This document shows positions 7,295-14,541 of a DNA stretch of 32,300 bases, one piece after another. Source of the stretch: a virus. A program made the position numbers and the translations under genes. The notes beneath the pieces were generated by a model, which saw nothing but the letters and a program-made list of their open reading frames with translations, did not search any database and had not been told where the DNA came from. The stretch spans positions 1 to 32,300 of IMG/VR virus record IMGVR_UViG_3300030389_004514. One strand, given 5' to 3'. The stretch's first letter is position 1; each line of letters starts with the position of its first letter.

Positions 7295-8445
7295 TAGATT
7301 TCTTCTTCTGGTTGTAGTTCTTCGGTGGTTATTTCTTCTTCTCTCTTGTCGGGGTCTTGTTCAATTACAAGAGACTTTTTCACAAGAGCCTTACAATAAG
7401 TATGGGCTTCACTACTTTCTGGTTTACGAATCCACTCTACAAACTTACGATTTTGGAACTCGTATACTTCACCCGTATCCTTATTGGTAATAGATGACTT
7501 CTGAGCACTAATCTTTTCAGCGTGGCCAGCCTTCAGAAGTATGTCTAACCAACTTTCTTCATCTATCAAACCTTTTGTGAAATACATCTTCAATTCTGCT
7601 TCACGGTGAGGCGGCCCCATTCTGTTCTTGATGAGTTTTGGTTTGATACCGACACCAATAACATCTTTACCAGCTTTGACCTTACCACCACTATACAACT
7701 TCATACGAACTGAAGAAAAGAACGGAATAGCCTTACCGCCTGGCGTTGTTGTATCGTCACCAAAGAATACACCAATCTTTTGTCTCACTTGATTTAGAAA
7801 CACAAGAGCAACTCTTTGTTGACCGATAAAACGAATAGACTTTCTAAGACCTTGACCGATCATACGAGCGTGCATTCCAATCGTAGATTCGCCATATTCG
7901 TTTTGTAATTCAACATCAGTAGATGTGCCGGCTACACTATCCCACACTATACAACATAGTTTATCGGGTTCGTTTTCTCTAATCTTACGAATGATGTCTT
8001 CAATGGCTTGGAATACCTTTTCTACCGACTCTACTTGAATGTAAACAAGTGAACCTTCTGGGTAAGGCTTTAAACCAAGTAAGTTTAGGAAATCTTCATT
8101 ACAAGCATTCTCTGTATCAATCAATACAGGAACACCACCTTTGTCTTGACAATCTTTAAGAATCAAATACGACAACAAGGATTTACCTGTGGCCGCCTCA
8201 CCAGATATTTCGGTGAGGCGACCAACTGGTATGCCCCCATCGGCATTTTCATCATTAGAGATGATTGTGTCTAAAACTGTAGAGCCAGTAGATAACCACT
8301 CTTTTACTTCGGGTGGACTATCGCCCTTACCAAGAATGTAGGCTACATCACCAAGTTTCTTGTTAAGACTTTCTACAAGTATTTCATTTAGAACCGAATC
8401 CTTCTGTATAGAGGACTCAGCTGCTTTTATTTTCTTTCTGGCCAT
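7294..8445 (-). CDS. uvsX: UvsX/RecA-like recombinase
   Basis: 383 aa strand-exchange ATPase of the phage UvsX branch. Walker A is GEAATGKS (82-89), Walker B is CCIVWDSV around residues 164-171 with D169, and FLNQVRQKIGVFFGDDTTTP carries the loop that in RecA/UvsX contacts DNA, followed by GGKAIPFFSSVRM. The C-terminus is acidic (EEEITTEELQPEEEI), as in RecA family proteins where it tempers filament activity. It follows the SSB gene with a one-base stop/start overlap, as expected for a recombination-dependent replication operon. No UvsY-like mediator was recognised in the window. Confidence 0.93.
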   Translation of the reverse strand: MARKKIKAAESSIQKDSVLNEILVESLNKKLGDVAYILGKGDSPPEVKEWLSTGSTVLDTIISNDENADGGIPVGRLTEISGEAATGKSLLSYLILKDCQDKGGVPVLIDTENACNEDFLNLLGLKPYPEGSLVYIQVESVEKVFQAIEDIIRKIRENEPDKLCCIVWDSVAGTSTDVELQNEYGESTIGMHARMIGQGLRKSIRFIGQQRVALVFLNQVRQKIGVFFGDDTTTPGGKAIPFFSSVRMKLYSGGKVKAGKDVIGVGIKPKLIKNRMGPPHREAELKMYFTKGLIDEESWLDILLKAGHAEKISAQKSSITNKDTGEVYEFQNRKFVEWIRKPESSEAHTYCKALVKKSLVIEQDPDKREEEITTEELQPEEEI

Positions 8446-9284
8446 TACTTAAAGTCAATGTCCTTGTCTTTACCACCAAGCAAACCATCAAAAGCAGCGT
8501 CAATCTTTTTACTGGTCTTATCTTCTTCAGCGGCAACGGTAGTGGTAGAACCATTACCAAAGTCGCGGGTAGAACCAGCAGATGAATCAGAATCATCAGC
8601 GTTAGGATTGATGTGCTTATCAAGAGCAATCTTCATCTCTTCAGCAGGGCTGTAGTCAAAGAGAGTGTCAACATTTGTAACACTATCAATGATAGTTTCA
8701 ATGTCACTCTTTGAACCAGCCAAAGGCGTTGGCTTAAGAGCAGTAGTAATGGTAGTAGGCATCAACCAACCATTAAAGCCTGGCTCAACTGTAACCATCA
8801 AATCTAAACCTTCAGACGGGTCAGTGATATCAACATTTTGTCGAAGACCACTACGAACGTGATTTAGAACTTCTTTATAAGTAGTACGAGGCGAAATGCT
8901 CCACCAACGAATACCCTTATCTTCTTGACCACGAACCACGATAGGAACGTAAACACGAAGTGTAGGAGCCATTGTCTTAAACATCTCTTTGAATGACTCA
9001 TCACCAGTTTTGGTGAACTCATTCCAACAAGTAGTAGCGAAATCACAAATAGGGTCGGGTTCACCCTTCATTTTATTGGGACATAAAAAAGTACGTCCAC
9101 CAATACGAAAATGAAACCACAACTCTCTGAACGGCATCTCCATATCTTCCTTGTAGGGAGCGATACGAATCTGATGTTCGCCCTCTTCAAGTTTAACCAA
9201 AGCATCTTGGTTTTGATTAGAGCCGCCACCTTTGTTATCAAGGCGATCCAAAGCATTGTTTATCTTGTCCAAACTAATAGGCAT
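8445..9284 (-). CDS. gp32: Single-stranded DNA-binding protein, T4 gp32-like
   Basis: 279 aa. A short basic N-terminal region (SLDKINNALDRLDNKGGG) is followed by an OB-fold core with FRELWFHFRIGGRTFLCPNK and DPICDFATTCW. H58, C68, C80 and C86 could form the zinc site that in T4 gp32 uses one His and three Cys. The C-terminal third is low-complexity and acidic, ending FDGLLGGKDKDIDFK, like the gp32 acidic tail that recruits replication partners. The start at 9284 has AAAGGAG upstream. It is first in the replication operon behind tandem promoters P3 and P4, which suits a protein needed in large amounts. Confidence 0.85.
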   Translation of the reverse strand: MPISLDKINNALDRLDNKGGGSNQNQDALVKLEEGEHQIRIAPYKEDMEMPFRELWFHFRIGGRTFLCPNKMKGEPDPICDFATTCWNEFTKTGDESFKEMFKTMAPTLRVYVPIVVRGQEDKGIRWWSISPRTTYKEVLNHVRSGLRQNVDITDPSEGLDLMVTVEPGFNGWLMPTTITTALKPTPLAGSKSDIETIIDSVTNVDTLFDYSPAEEMKIALDKHINPNADDSDSSAGSTRDFGNGSTTTVAAEEDKTSKKIDAAFDGLLGGKDKDIDFK

Positions 9285-9356
9285 AAGTTATATCTCCTTT
9301 GCCATAATGAAACTGCATGATGGGGTTTGTTTATCATAATAATAAACTACACAAAT

Positions 9357-9385
9357 AATATAAACAAATATCTCTACTCTGTCAA
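9357..9385 (-). promoter_or_regulatory. Sigma70-type promoter P3 (proximal SSB promoter)
   Basis: Minus strand TGC-TTGACA (9380-9385), 17 bases, TATATT (9357-9362), same form as P1, P2, P4 and P5. Predicted transcript start near 9350, giving a leader of about 65 bases to the SSB ATG. Confidence 0.8.
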
Positions 9386-9408
9386 GCATTTTTCTTGTTC
9401 AAAACAAT

Positions 9409-9429
9409 CACATGATTCACCACATGATT
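9409..9429 (-). repeat. Two 9-bp direct repeats between P4 and P3
   Basis: On the plus strand CACATGATT occurs at 9409-9417 and again at 9421-9429, separated by CAC, giving a 12-base period. They lie about 24-44 bases upstream of the P3 -35 box and downstream of the P4 start, a sensible place for an activator or repressor site. No protein partner is known. Confidence 0.5.
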
Positions 9430-9458
9430 GAAAAGGTTTATTTCTGAATCTGGATAGT

Positions 9459-9487
9459 AATATAAGTAATAAGGTAGGTATTGTCAA
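9459..9487 (-). promoter_or_regulatory. Sigma70-type promoter P4 (distal SSB promoter)
   Basis: Minus strand TGC-TTGACA (9482-9487), 17 bases, TATATT (9459-9464). It points the same way as P3 and lies 102 bases upstream of it. No gene is evident between them, so it probably gives a second, longer SSB transcript or a short leader RNA. Confidence 0.75.
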
Positions 9488-9518
9488 GCATAAAATGCAT
9501 GCTGCAATAATTTTTATT

Positions 9519-9710
9519 TCAACACCAACCAATGTAGTCATCCTCTTTGTCTTCTCTATTTTTAGTAATAGTAAACAAAGAAATAGCTAATGGTAATGAA
9601 ATAAGAGCAATAGTGAAAAAAATTAGTTTAGTTTTGAAAGATAACTTCTTCCCACACTTCAGATGTCTTAGGATAGATTTGATGTAAGATGTGCTTAACC
9701 GCCTTGGCAT
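9519..9710 (-). CDS. Possible small single-span membrane protein overlapping thyX
   Basis: 63-codon frame from an ATG inside the thyX 3' end, overlapping it by 83 bases. The part beyond the thyX stop looks like real protein: a hydrophobic helix (LIFFTIALISLPLAISLFTI) followed by a charged tail KNREDKEDDYIGWC. The N-terminal part is basic, as expected for a cytoplasmic anchor. The true start could be further in, but no ATG is available there. It resembles in plan the 52-aa membrane protein at 708-866. The long overlap and lack of a clear ribosome site keep confidence low; the alternative is about 110 bases of non-coding DNA after thyX. Confidence 0.42.
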   Translation of the reverse strand: MPRRLSTSYIKSILRHLKCGKKLSFKTKLIFFTIALISLPLAISLFTITKNREDKEDDYIGWC

Positions 9711-10341
9711 ATTCTCTTATCTCCCACTGAGAGTCTGGTTTATCTCTCAACTCAACAAAGTTCATTAGTGCTTGAAATGATGCTGTCCAGATAACTTCTG
9801 TGTACTGTGACAACGGTAACATAACTCTTGCTTGTTCTTTTGCTACTCCGAGCTTTAACAACTCTTCATAATTATGTTTGATTATTTTTATCGCGTTTTT
9901 GTATCTTTCTTTAGCTTCTTCTTGTAGCGGGATTTCACCCACGCTCGCCTGCTTAGAGTCTGGTGATTGTTGTCGCCATATTTCGGGAAAATAATATTCC
10001 TCAACTGGCACATAGCGGCCACTAATTTCATTCCAAGCATGATCTTTTGTAGAGTGTGATGATGAAGTTTCAATTCCAACTACATGTTTATAGGCCTGTC
10101 TCATAACAAACTCAGGCGCTTTTATGTGTAGTTGAACTATAAGGTGCCTAAACGGTGAGAAGTGTTTATGTTTAGCGAGGTACTTAACGAGCTTTTCATC
10201 TGATTTTTCATATATTTCTTTTCTCTTTCCAAAGGATACACGGGCAGAATTTACTACTGTTAAATCTGTGCCGCAGAAATCTAATAATTGTACAAAACCT
10301 TTGTCAAGAACCTTTGGGGTAATGGAAAAATTACCTTTCAT
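9628..10341 (-). CDS. thyX: Flavin-dependent thymidylate synthase
   Basis: 237 aa. ThyX methylates dUMP to dTMP using methylene-tetrahydrofolate and NADPH with FAD. Recognisable parts are the phage-typical AKHKHFSPFRHLIVQLHIKA, then FVMRQAYKHVVG and HAWNEISGRYVP, the local form of the family signature RHRxxSxNExSxRY in which the RHR part reads RQAYKH and an insertion separates it from NExSxRY. The start is ATG at 10341, within the stop region of the 58-aa gene, with GGAGGAAG upstream; an in-frame TTG at 10368 is less likely. With RNR and the dCMP deaminase it completes dTTP supply. It lies in the operon led by P5. Confidence 0.9.
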   Translation of the reverse strand: MKGNFSITPKVLDKGFVQLLDFCGTDLTVVNSARVSFGKRKEIYEKSDEKLVKYLAKHKHFSPFRHLIVQLHIKAPEFVMRQAYKHVVGIETSSSHSTKDHAWNEISGRYVPVEEYYFPEIWRQQSPDSKQASVGEIPLQEEAKERYKNAIKIIKHNYEELLKLGVAKEQARVMLPLSQYTEVIWTASFQALMNFVELRDKPDSQWEIREYAKAVKHILHQIYPKTSEVWEEVIFQN

Positions 10342-10507
10342 TATATAAATCTTCCTCCAACTCATCAAGCAATTCAGGGTCGTTATAGTCTAGCTTCTTA
10401 ATTGAGTTTCTTGTATTGTTTCTTCTAATCTTGCGTTGATTCTTTTTTACTCCACGATTGGGCTTAACTACTTCACTCGCATCTTTTCTGCGATTTGTCC
10501 GAGCCAT
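10331..10507 (-). CDS. Small basic protein with acidic tail, 58 aa
   Basis: Short ORF between the ligase-like gene and thyX. The first 38 residues are very basic (MARTNRRKDASEVV, then NQRKIRRNNTRNSIKK), and the end is acidic (LLDELEEDLYNER). This pattern suits a small nucleic-acid-binding protein but no family is recognised. ATG at 10507, 12 bases after the stop of the 412-aa gene, preceded by AGAAAGGAA; the stop overlaps the thyX start by 11 bases, which fits the tight packing of the window. Confidence 0.68.
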   Translation of the reverse strand: MARTNRRKDASEVVKPNRGVKKNQRKIRRNNTRNSIKKLDYNDPELLDELEEDLYNER

Positions 10508-10518
10508 TTCTTTCCTTT

Positions 10519-11757
10519 CTAAAATTTGGTCATACCTAATATCTGGTTTATGGGTGCAAACAATCCTGTCAACTTATAAGTGTTTCCCTTATAGTCAAAA
10601 ACGATTCCCTCACTAGGAACAATTTTATTAAAACCGCCGGCCTTCTTAAATCTCTGTATTTGTCTTTTTAGCTGCTTAAGTTTGGTGATATCACCCCCTT
10701 TACGTAGATCGGAAATAGTATTTCCTAAATCCTTCTTCATGTCTTTCACACCCTTTGCGGGTGATACAGCGATAAAATTTTTGGCGTTTTCTAAAACCTC
10801 AGCACCTAGTGAGAGAAATACGTTTTCAAAAGGTGCAACATTTTTCTGAAACAATCCCTTTGAATCAACCTTGTCAAGTTTACTTGCAAAGTTATAAATC
10901 TTCTCATCTTTTAGGTTAGCTTTACTAAGAGCAAAACTCTTGTCACCTTCAGCAAATCTTTTCACTAGTTTTACTTTTAAGTCCCTACTTAGTTTTACTC
11001 TACTCTTACGTGCTTCTCTTTCTATCATTTGTAGCCAAAATTTTCTATGGTATTGTAATAAGTTATCTTTATTTCCTAAACCATATTTTTTCTGTAGTGC
11101 AGAAATTCTTTTGATGTACTTGTCCGCATTCTTTGAGAAATCTTTTGACTTTGGTAATTCAACTGCCTGTGGTCCTCTAATCTCAAAAGTGTCTTGTTTG
11201 TTTTGATTAATTTGTTTTATCATACCAGCAAGTTCTTTACCTTCTTTTGATGAAGAACCAATCTTGCTACCATTAGCATCAAACTCGTTGACACCATGAA
11301 ATTGTAGTAAGTCCATATTATAAGGTATTACATTTCTTGTTGGTTGATAAATAATTTCTATGTTCATCCATTTATGACCGTTGTCAAATATACGACTTCT
11401 TTGTTTCTCTGTCAAGGAAGAAATCGCTTTTTCCAAATCAACCATAGATGAAACAAATGCCTTTTCTAATTCACCTCTACCAGCAAACATCTTCTTCATA
11501 CCTGCAAGAGTCAAACCATTCTCACCAAAGTTCTTACTCTGTGTCTTGTTTCTTGCAGCAACTAATTGACCATTATGCCATGTTATGTTTAGATTTTGAC
11601 CGTCTGTTTTCTCACTTACCTTTTCTATATCCATACCACCAGTAAGTAAGGCACGTATCATCTTCTTCATTTCAGCAAAGGTCATGTCAATGTTTTCCCA
11701 CGGGTGTGCCATATGACCACTAGCGCCACCTTCTTGTAATACGTGTTTTAGTTTCAT
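10519..11757 (-). CDS. Nucleotidyltransferase/ligase-like protein with KxDG motif
   Basis: 412 aa. I see the core motifs of the covalent nucleotidyltransferase (RNA/DNA ligase, capping enzyme) superfamily: motif I EKTDGQN with candidate adenylated lysine K50, a motif III-like WMNIEIIY near residue 133, motif IV SEGIVFDYKG and motif V TYKLTG near the C-terminus. Between motifs III and IV lies an unusually long lysine-rich helical insert of about 200 residues. The likely substrate is a nucleic acid end, with ATP as cofactor; which one is not visible. The N-terminus MKLKHVLQEGG resembles T4 capsid-targeting peptides with a possible LQE cleavage site. It lies between a zinc ribbon and a 58-aa basic protein in the P5 operon. 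The motif match is by eye only. Confidence 0.62.
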   Translation of the reverse strand: MKLKHVLQEGGASGHMAHPWENIDMTFAEMKKMIRALLTGGMDIEKVSEKTDGQNLNITWHNGQLVAARNKTQSKNFGENGLTLAGMKKMFAGRGELEKAFVSSMVDLEKAISSLTEKQRSRIFDNGHKWMNIEIIYQPTRNVIPYNMDLLQFHGVNEFDANGSKIGSSSKEGKELAGMIKQINQNKQDTFEIRGPQAVELPKSKDFSKNADKYIKRISALQKKYGLGNKDNLLQYHRKFWLQMIEREARKSRVKLSRDLKVKLVKRFAEGDKSFALSKANLKDEKIYNFASKLDKVDSKGLFQKNVAPFENVFLSLGAEVLENAKNFIAVSPAKGVKDMKKDLGNTISDLRKGGDITKLKQLKRQIQRFKKAGGFNKIVPSEGIVFDYKGNTYKLTGLFAPINQILGMTKF

Positions 11758-11766
11758 TTATTTTCT

Positions 11767-11967
11767 CTATGCCTGTATATCTAAATTGTCACCAAGATTG
11801 TTTGGGTGTTTTAGTTTTTTTGGCTTTCTCTTATGGTGACAAACTGAGCAAATACCATATCTTGCCAAATTCTTTATTGTATTTCCACACTCAGTACATC
11901 TTGTCTTTTGTTTGGGCGGTATGTATTCAACAAAGTAATCCGTGTTCTTTACTCTTTTTATAAGCAT
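11767..11967 (-). CDS. Small zinc ribbon protein, 66 aa
   Basis: Contains two CxxC pairs, C24/C27 (RCTECGN) and C40/C43 (GICSVCHHKRKPKK), 12 residues apart, forming a zinc ribbon, followed by a basic segment that could touch nucleic acid or protein. Its ATG lies one base beyond the stop of the NMN-adenylyltransferase-like gene and its stop is 9 bases before the ligase-like gene, so the three are probably made together. It could be a subunit or adaptor for one of these, but that is inference from position. Confidence 0.7.
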   Translation of the reverse strand: MLIKRVKNTDYFVEYIPPKQKTRCTECGNTIKNLARYGICSVCHHKRKPKKLKHPNNLGDNLDIQA

Positions 11968-11968
11968 C

Positions 11969-12547
11969 TTAAGCTAGTTTGTTTAACAACATTTTCTCTA
12001 TAGATGGGTTATTAAAACCTGTGATCTGTTTAAAAATATCTTTTCGCTCTTTTGGTGATAGGTCTTTATTCCCAAGAGCTTGACGTATGGCAGTGCCTGA
12101 CATTTCTTGACCATTCACCTTCAAAGATACGTGTGGGACAATGTAGATGTATCCACGGTCCTTGTATGATGAAAGATCCATACCCTTCTTATACTTATCA
12201 AAATACTTACCAGAAACTAATCTATCACCGTCCTTAGCACCGACAGCCCATAAGACAGCTGTATCGTCTGGCAATTTAGATGTAATTTCATCTGACCTAT
12301 AAGGATTTTTTACTTTGACAATTTGTTTTGCGGGTATACCGTAAGCACTGATGACCTTCTTTTTCTCATTGAAGTTTAGTGGACTTTTATCACCAGTTTT
12401 ATCACTAGTAGCAACAAAGACGTTGGCTTTACCAAACTTACTTACTAAATGTTTGTATGCTTGAAAGTGGTGACTTCCCATTGGTTGGAATCTGCCGGGA
12501 TATATGACAACTGTTCTTTGACCTTTTATTGCTTCTTTTAGTTTCAT
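11969..12547 (-). CDS. NMN-adenylyltransferase-like cytidylyltransferase-fold protein
   Basis: 192 aa. Nucleotidyltransferase of the HxGH superfamily, nearest by motif to bacterial/phage NMN adenylyltransferases: YPGRFQPMGSHH (16-27), DKSPLNFNEKKKVI, and the C-terminal MSGTAIRQAL, the usual SSTxIR motif. The first motif is altered: family members usually have GRFQPFHxGH, here PMGSHH. NMNAT makes NAD from NMN and ATP and is used by some phages to restore NAD depleted by host defence; another adenylyl/cytidylyl transfer is possible. I start at ATG 12547 (MKLKEAIKGQ), since the longer frame begins at GTG with no ribosome site. The MKLK start is shared with the ligase-like gene. Confidence 0.72.
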   Translation of the reverse strand: MKLKEAIKGQRTVVIYPGRFQPMGSHHFQAYKHLVSKFGKANVFVATSDKTGDKSPLNFNEKKKVISAYGIPAKQIVKVKNPYRSDEITSKLPDDTAVLWAVGAKDGDRLVSGKYFDKYKKGMDLSSYKDRGYIYIVPHVSLKVNGQEMSGTAIRQALGNKDLSPKERKDIFKQITGFNNPSIEKMLLNKLA

Positions 12548-12585
12548 TTTTAAATTCTCAAGATGGTTTTTGTGAAACACTACAT

Positions 12586-13521
12586 CTATAAATATCTGTC
12601 ACACAACAATAAAAACTCATTTGCTCTATGTGTAGTAGTGTGAAAATTTAAAGCGTGTTCATAACCTTTTCTTGCAATCTCTTCAGCTTTATCTGGGTTC
12701 CCAACATAATAACAAGCTTTGTCTATCAATTCATCTGTATCAGAGTATAAAATTAAATGCTCTTTATTTATAAATGCATTATTCCACTTATAAGGTTCTA
12801 TAGTCTGATACATAACAAGACAACCGTTAGCAATACTTTCCCAAAACCTACCTGTTTGTCTTGCCCCGAAAGCACCGTAAGCATCAACACTTATTCTTGA
12901 CCCAAGTAGTTTTCTAAAATAACCACTGAAATGTCTATCACCTGTATCAACACTAGTAAGAGCATCACCTTCTCTATATTCACCGACAAATACAGTATCA
13001 TCTTTATCAAAGGTATCTTTGAGTGATTTTATAACATCAAAACGCCAAGGTCTTTTATCACAGGCTGACATGATACAAACAAGGTCATCTATTTTGTTTG
13101 ACCAAATTTGTTGGTGTGTATTATTATGAGCAAAGTATCTATCTTCTATACCAAAGAGAAACGGGTGTACATTATCTTCTGATGAACCCATGAACTCTCT
13201 TTTGAGATAGAGTTTATAGTCTGATGGTTTTGCTTCGTATTCATGGCTATCTGAACCATCTAAGAATACATCAACTGATACAGCATTGACCAACGGTGAA
13301 AGTACCTCTTTATACTTTTGTTCTAAGGCAGAATGTGCTAAAACAACAACATCTGTTTTTTCAGCAACCTTGATAGCAGTCTCTACATTAAAAACTTGAT
13401 TCTTAACATAGTTGTGGTTAGTATTAGAAAAAACTTTTATACCGTTTTTTTGTAGTCCTTCCACTAATGTAGCTACACAATGACAATAGTGGTAAGGACT
13501 TATAACAAAAACACTTTTCAT
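12586..13521 (-). CDS. CgeB-like glycosyltransferase (GT-B fold)
   Basis: 311 aa. The N-terminal half is a Rossmann-like domain (SVFVISPYHYCHCVATLVEGL, DVVVLAHSALEQKY). The C-terminal half carries the glycosyl-transferases-group-1/CgeB signature: AYGAFGARQTGRFWESIANGC, then NNAFINKEHLILYSDTDELI and ARKGYEHALNFHTTTHRANE. The donor sugar and acceptor are unknown. It stands apart from the main glycan island, in the P5 operon after the DHS-like gene and a small basic protein, so it may have a separate target. Its ATG overlaps the stop of the 65-aa gene (ATGA). Confidence 0.72.
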   Translation of the reverse strand: MKSVFVISPYHYCHCVATLVEGLQKNGIKVFSNTNHNYVKNQVFNVETAIKVAEKTDVVVLAHSALEQKYKEVLSPLVNAVSVDVFLDGSDSHEYEAKPSDYKLYLKREFMGSSEDNVHPFLFGIEDRYFAHNNTHQQIWSNKIDDLVCIMSACDKRPWRFDVIKSLKDTFDKDDTVFVGEYREGDALTSVDTGDRHFSGYFRKLLGSRISVDAYGAFGARQTGRFWESIANGCLVMYQTIEPYKWNNAFINKEHLILYSDTDELIDKACYYVGNPDKAEEIARKGYEHALNFHTTTHRANEFLLLCDRYL

Positions 13522-13715
13522 CTGTTGGCTTTTCTACTCTCTCTGGCCATCTTTATACGGTTCTTTCTTGTCTTTCTCCAACGTCTTGTATATGGAAACT
13601 TAGTCTTTGGACGAGGTGATCCACCTAACACCTTTTCACCTTGTTCTCTTTCTTTGCCTTCTTGTTCATCAAAGGCATCCATCAACTGTCTTTCTAAACT
13701 GCCAATACTATTCAT
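13518..13715 (-). CDS. Small basic protein, 65 aa
   Basis: Unrecognised. The N-terminal third is acidic and helical (SLERQLMDAFDEQEGKEREQ), the C-terminal half is strongly basic (RRWRKTRKNRIKMARESRKA). It is joined on both sides by overlaps: 8 bases with the DHS-like gene before it and ATGA with the CgeB-like gene after it. The charge pattern suggests a nucleic-acid or protein-binding adaptor, but no more can be said. Confidence 0.62.
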   Translation of the reverse strand: MNSIGSLERQLMDAFDEQEGKEREQGEKVLGGSPRPKTKFPYTRRWRKTRKNRIKMARESRKANR

Positions 13716-14511
13716 TAATTTTTCTTCCTTCCATTATCATTTGATAAAGACGTTCGTAAACTGCCCTGTTATCAGCTCTCCAATATTCTATGTCTTCGGA
13801 TATTCTACCGAAAGTTTTTAGTTGTCTTTCGTAATAACCAGCCTTCTCAGTATCTCTATTTGTATACTCACTACCATCAACTTGGTCTAAAGTAAACAGG
13901 TCACACACTAAACTATCAAACTTACATTCACTACCGTTATTCTTAGCAATAGAAAATGCTTTCTCTATAACCATAGGTGCGAATACTTTACTACCAACAC
14001 AAACAAACAAACCCTTCTTAGCGTTGTCAATAATTTTTGTTAGTCTTCTAAAATCTTCATAAGATGCTTCAGACCAACTAGTCACATCAAAGTTTTGATA
14101 CATTTGAAAAATATCGTGACCGATACCAATGGACACAACAGGTTGTATGTTGTTTTGATGGCAGTGCCAGAATATTGACTTATCTCTGTGTTGTCCCTTC
14201 CAAGCGATAAGACCGGCAACCATCATACCAAGAGATGTTGTCCTACACTGTTTTATGAAACCATTCAACTCCCAAATGACATCTCTATCCCAACCAAACT
14301 TACCTTCCTTTATAGTTGCCTCAACATCTTCACTAGTGTCATCATTGAAGCCAATCTCTGTATCGTGAACAACCGAAGCACCATTGGTAACAATAGCGTC
14401 AATCTTTCCCGTATCAAATAGTGGAATTAGTTGTTCTACACATCTATTCTTTACAGTGTGTGCTCCGAAACCGAGTATTATAGTATCATAGTCATTGATG
14501 TTTTCTAACAT
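13708..14511 (-). CDS. Bacterial deoxyhypusine-synthase-like protein of unknown role
   Basis: 267 aa. Features match the bacterial branch of the deoxyhypusine synthase superfamily: FGAHTVKN (15-22), TNGASVVHDTEI (42-53), SIFWHCHQNNIQPVVSIGIGHDI (112-134; shown in part), then EASYEDFRRL and FVCVGSKVFAPMVIEKA. Eukaryotic DHS binds NAD and spermidine and modifies eIF5A; bacteria lack eIF5A and the C-terminal WGK lysine region of true DHS is not apparent here, so hypusine formation is unlikely. Some bacterial relatives lie near sugar-nucleotide genes (recollection, not checked). I use ATG 14511 with AAGGTGAG upstream; the longer frame to 14574 runs through promoter P5. First gene of the P5 operon. 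Confidence 0.66.
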   Translation of the reverse strand: MLENINDYDTIILGFGAHTVKNRCVEQLIPLFDTGKIDAIVTNGASVVHDTEIGFNDDTSEDVEATIKEGKFGWDRDVIWELNGFIKQCRTTSLGMMVAGLIAWKGQHRDKSIFWHCHQNNIQPVVSIGIGHDIFQMYQNFDVTSWSEASYEDFRRLTKIIDNAKKGLFVCVGSKVFAPMVIEKAFSIAKNNGSECKFDSLVCDLFTLDQVDGSEYTNRDTEKAGYYERQLKTFGRISEDIEYWRADNRAVYERLYQMIMEGRKINE

Positions 14512-14541
14512 TTTTCTCACCTTAAAATTAAATGTGATACT

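Larger units (their letters stand above)
9285..9518 (-). promoter_or_regulatory. Regulatory region upstream of SSB with tandem promoters
   Basis: 234 bases between the SSB start and the small membrane ORF after thyX. It holds P4 (9459-9487), two direct repeats (9409-9429), P3 (9357-9385) and an SSB leader of about 65 bases ending in a strong ribosome site. I see no convincing gene here; the longest minus-strand frame between P4 and P3 is about 12 codons. T4 gp32 controls its own translation through its leader, so a structured leader is possible but I could not identify a pseudoknot by eye. Confidence 0.6.

Noticed and set aside
8417-9256. Minus-strand ORFs inside the SSB gene in other frames (8417-8629, 8864-9064, 9068-9256)
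   Set aside because: They overlap the SSB gene completely and have hydrophobic or biased translations without motifs or ribosome sites.
12586-12596. TATAAATA-like T4 late promoter on the plus strand
   Set aside because: It lies within the last codons of the CgeB-like gene and points away from all genes.
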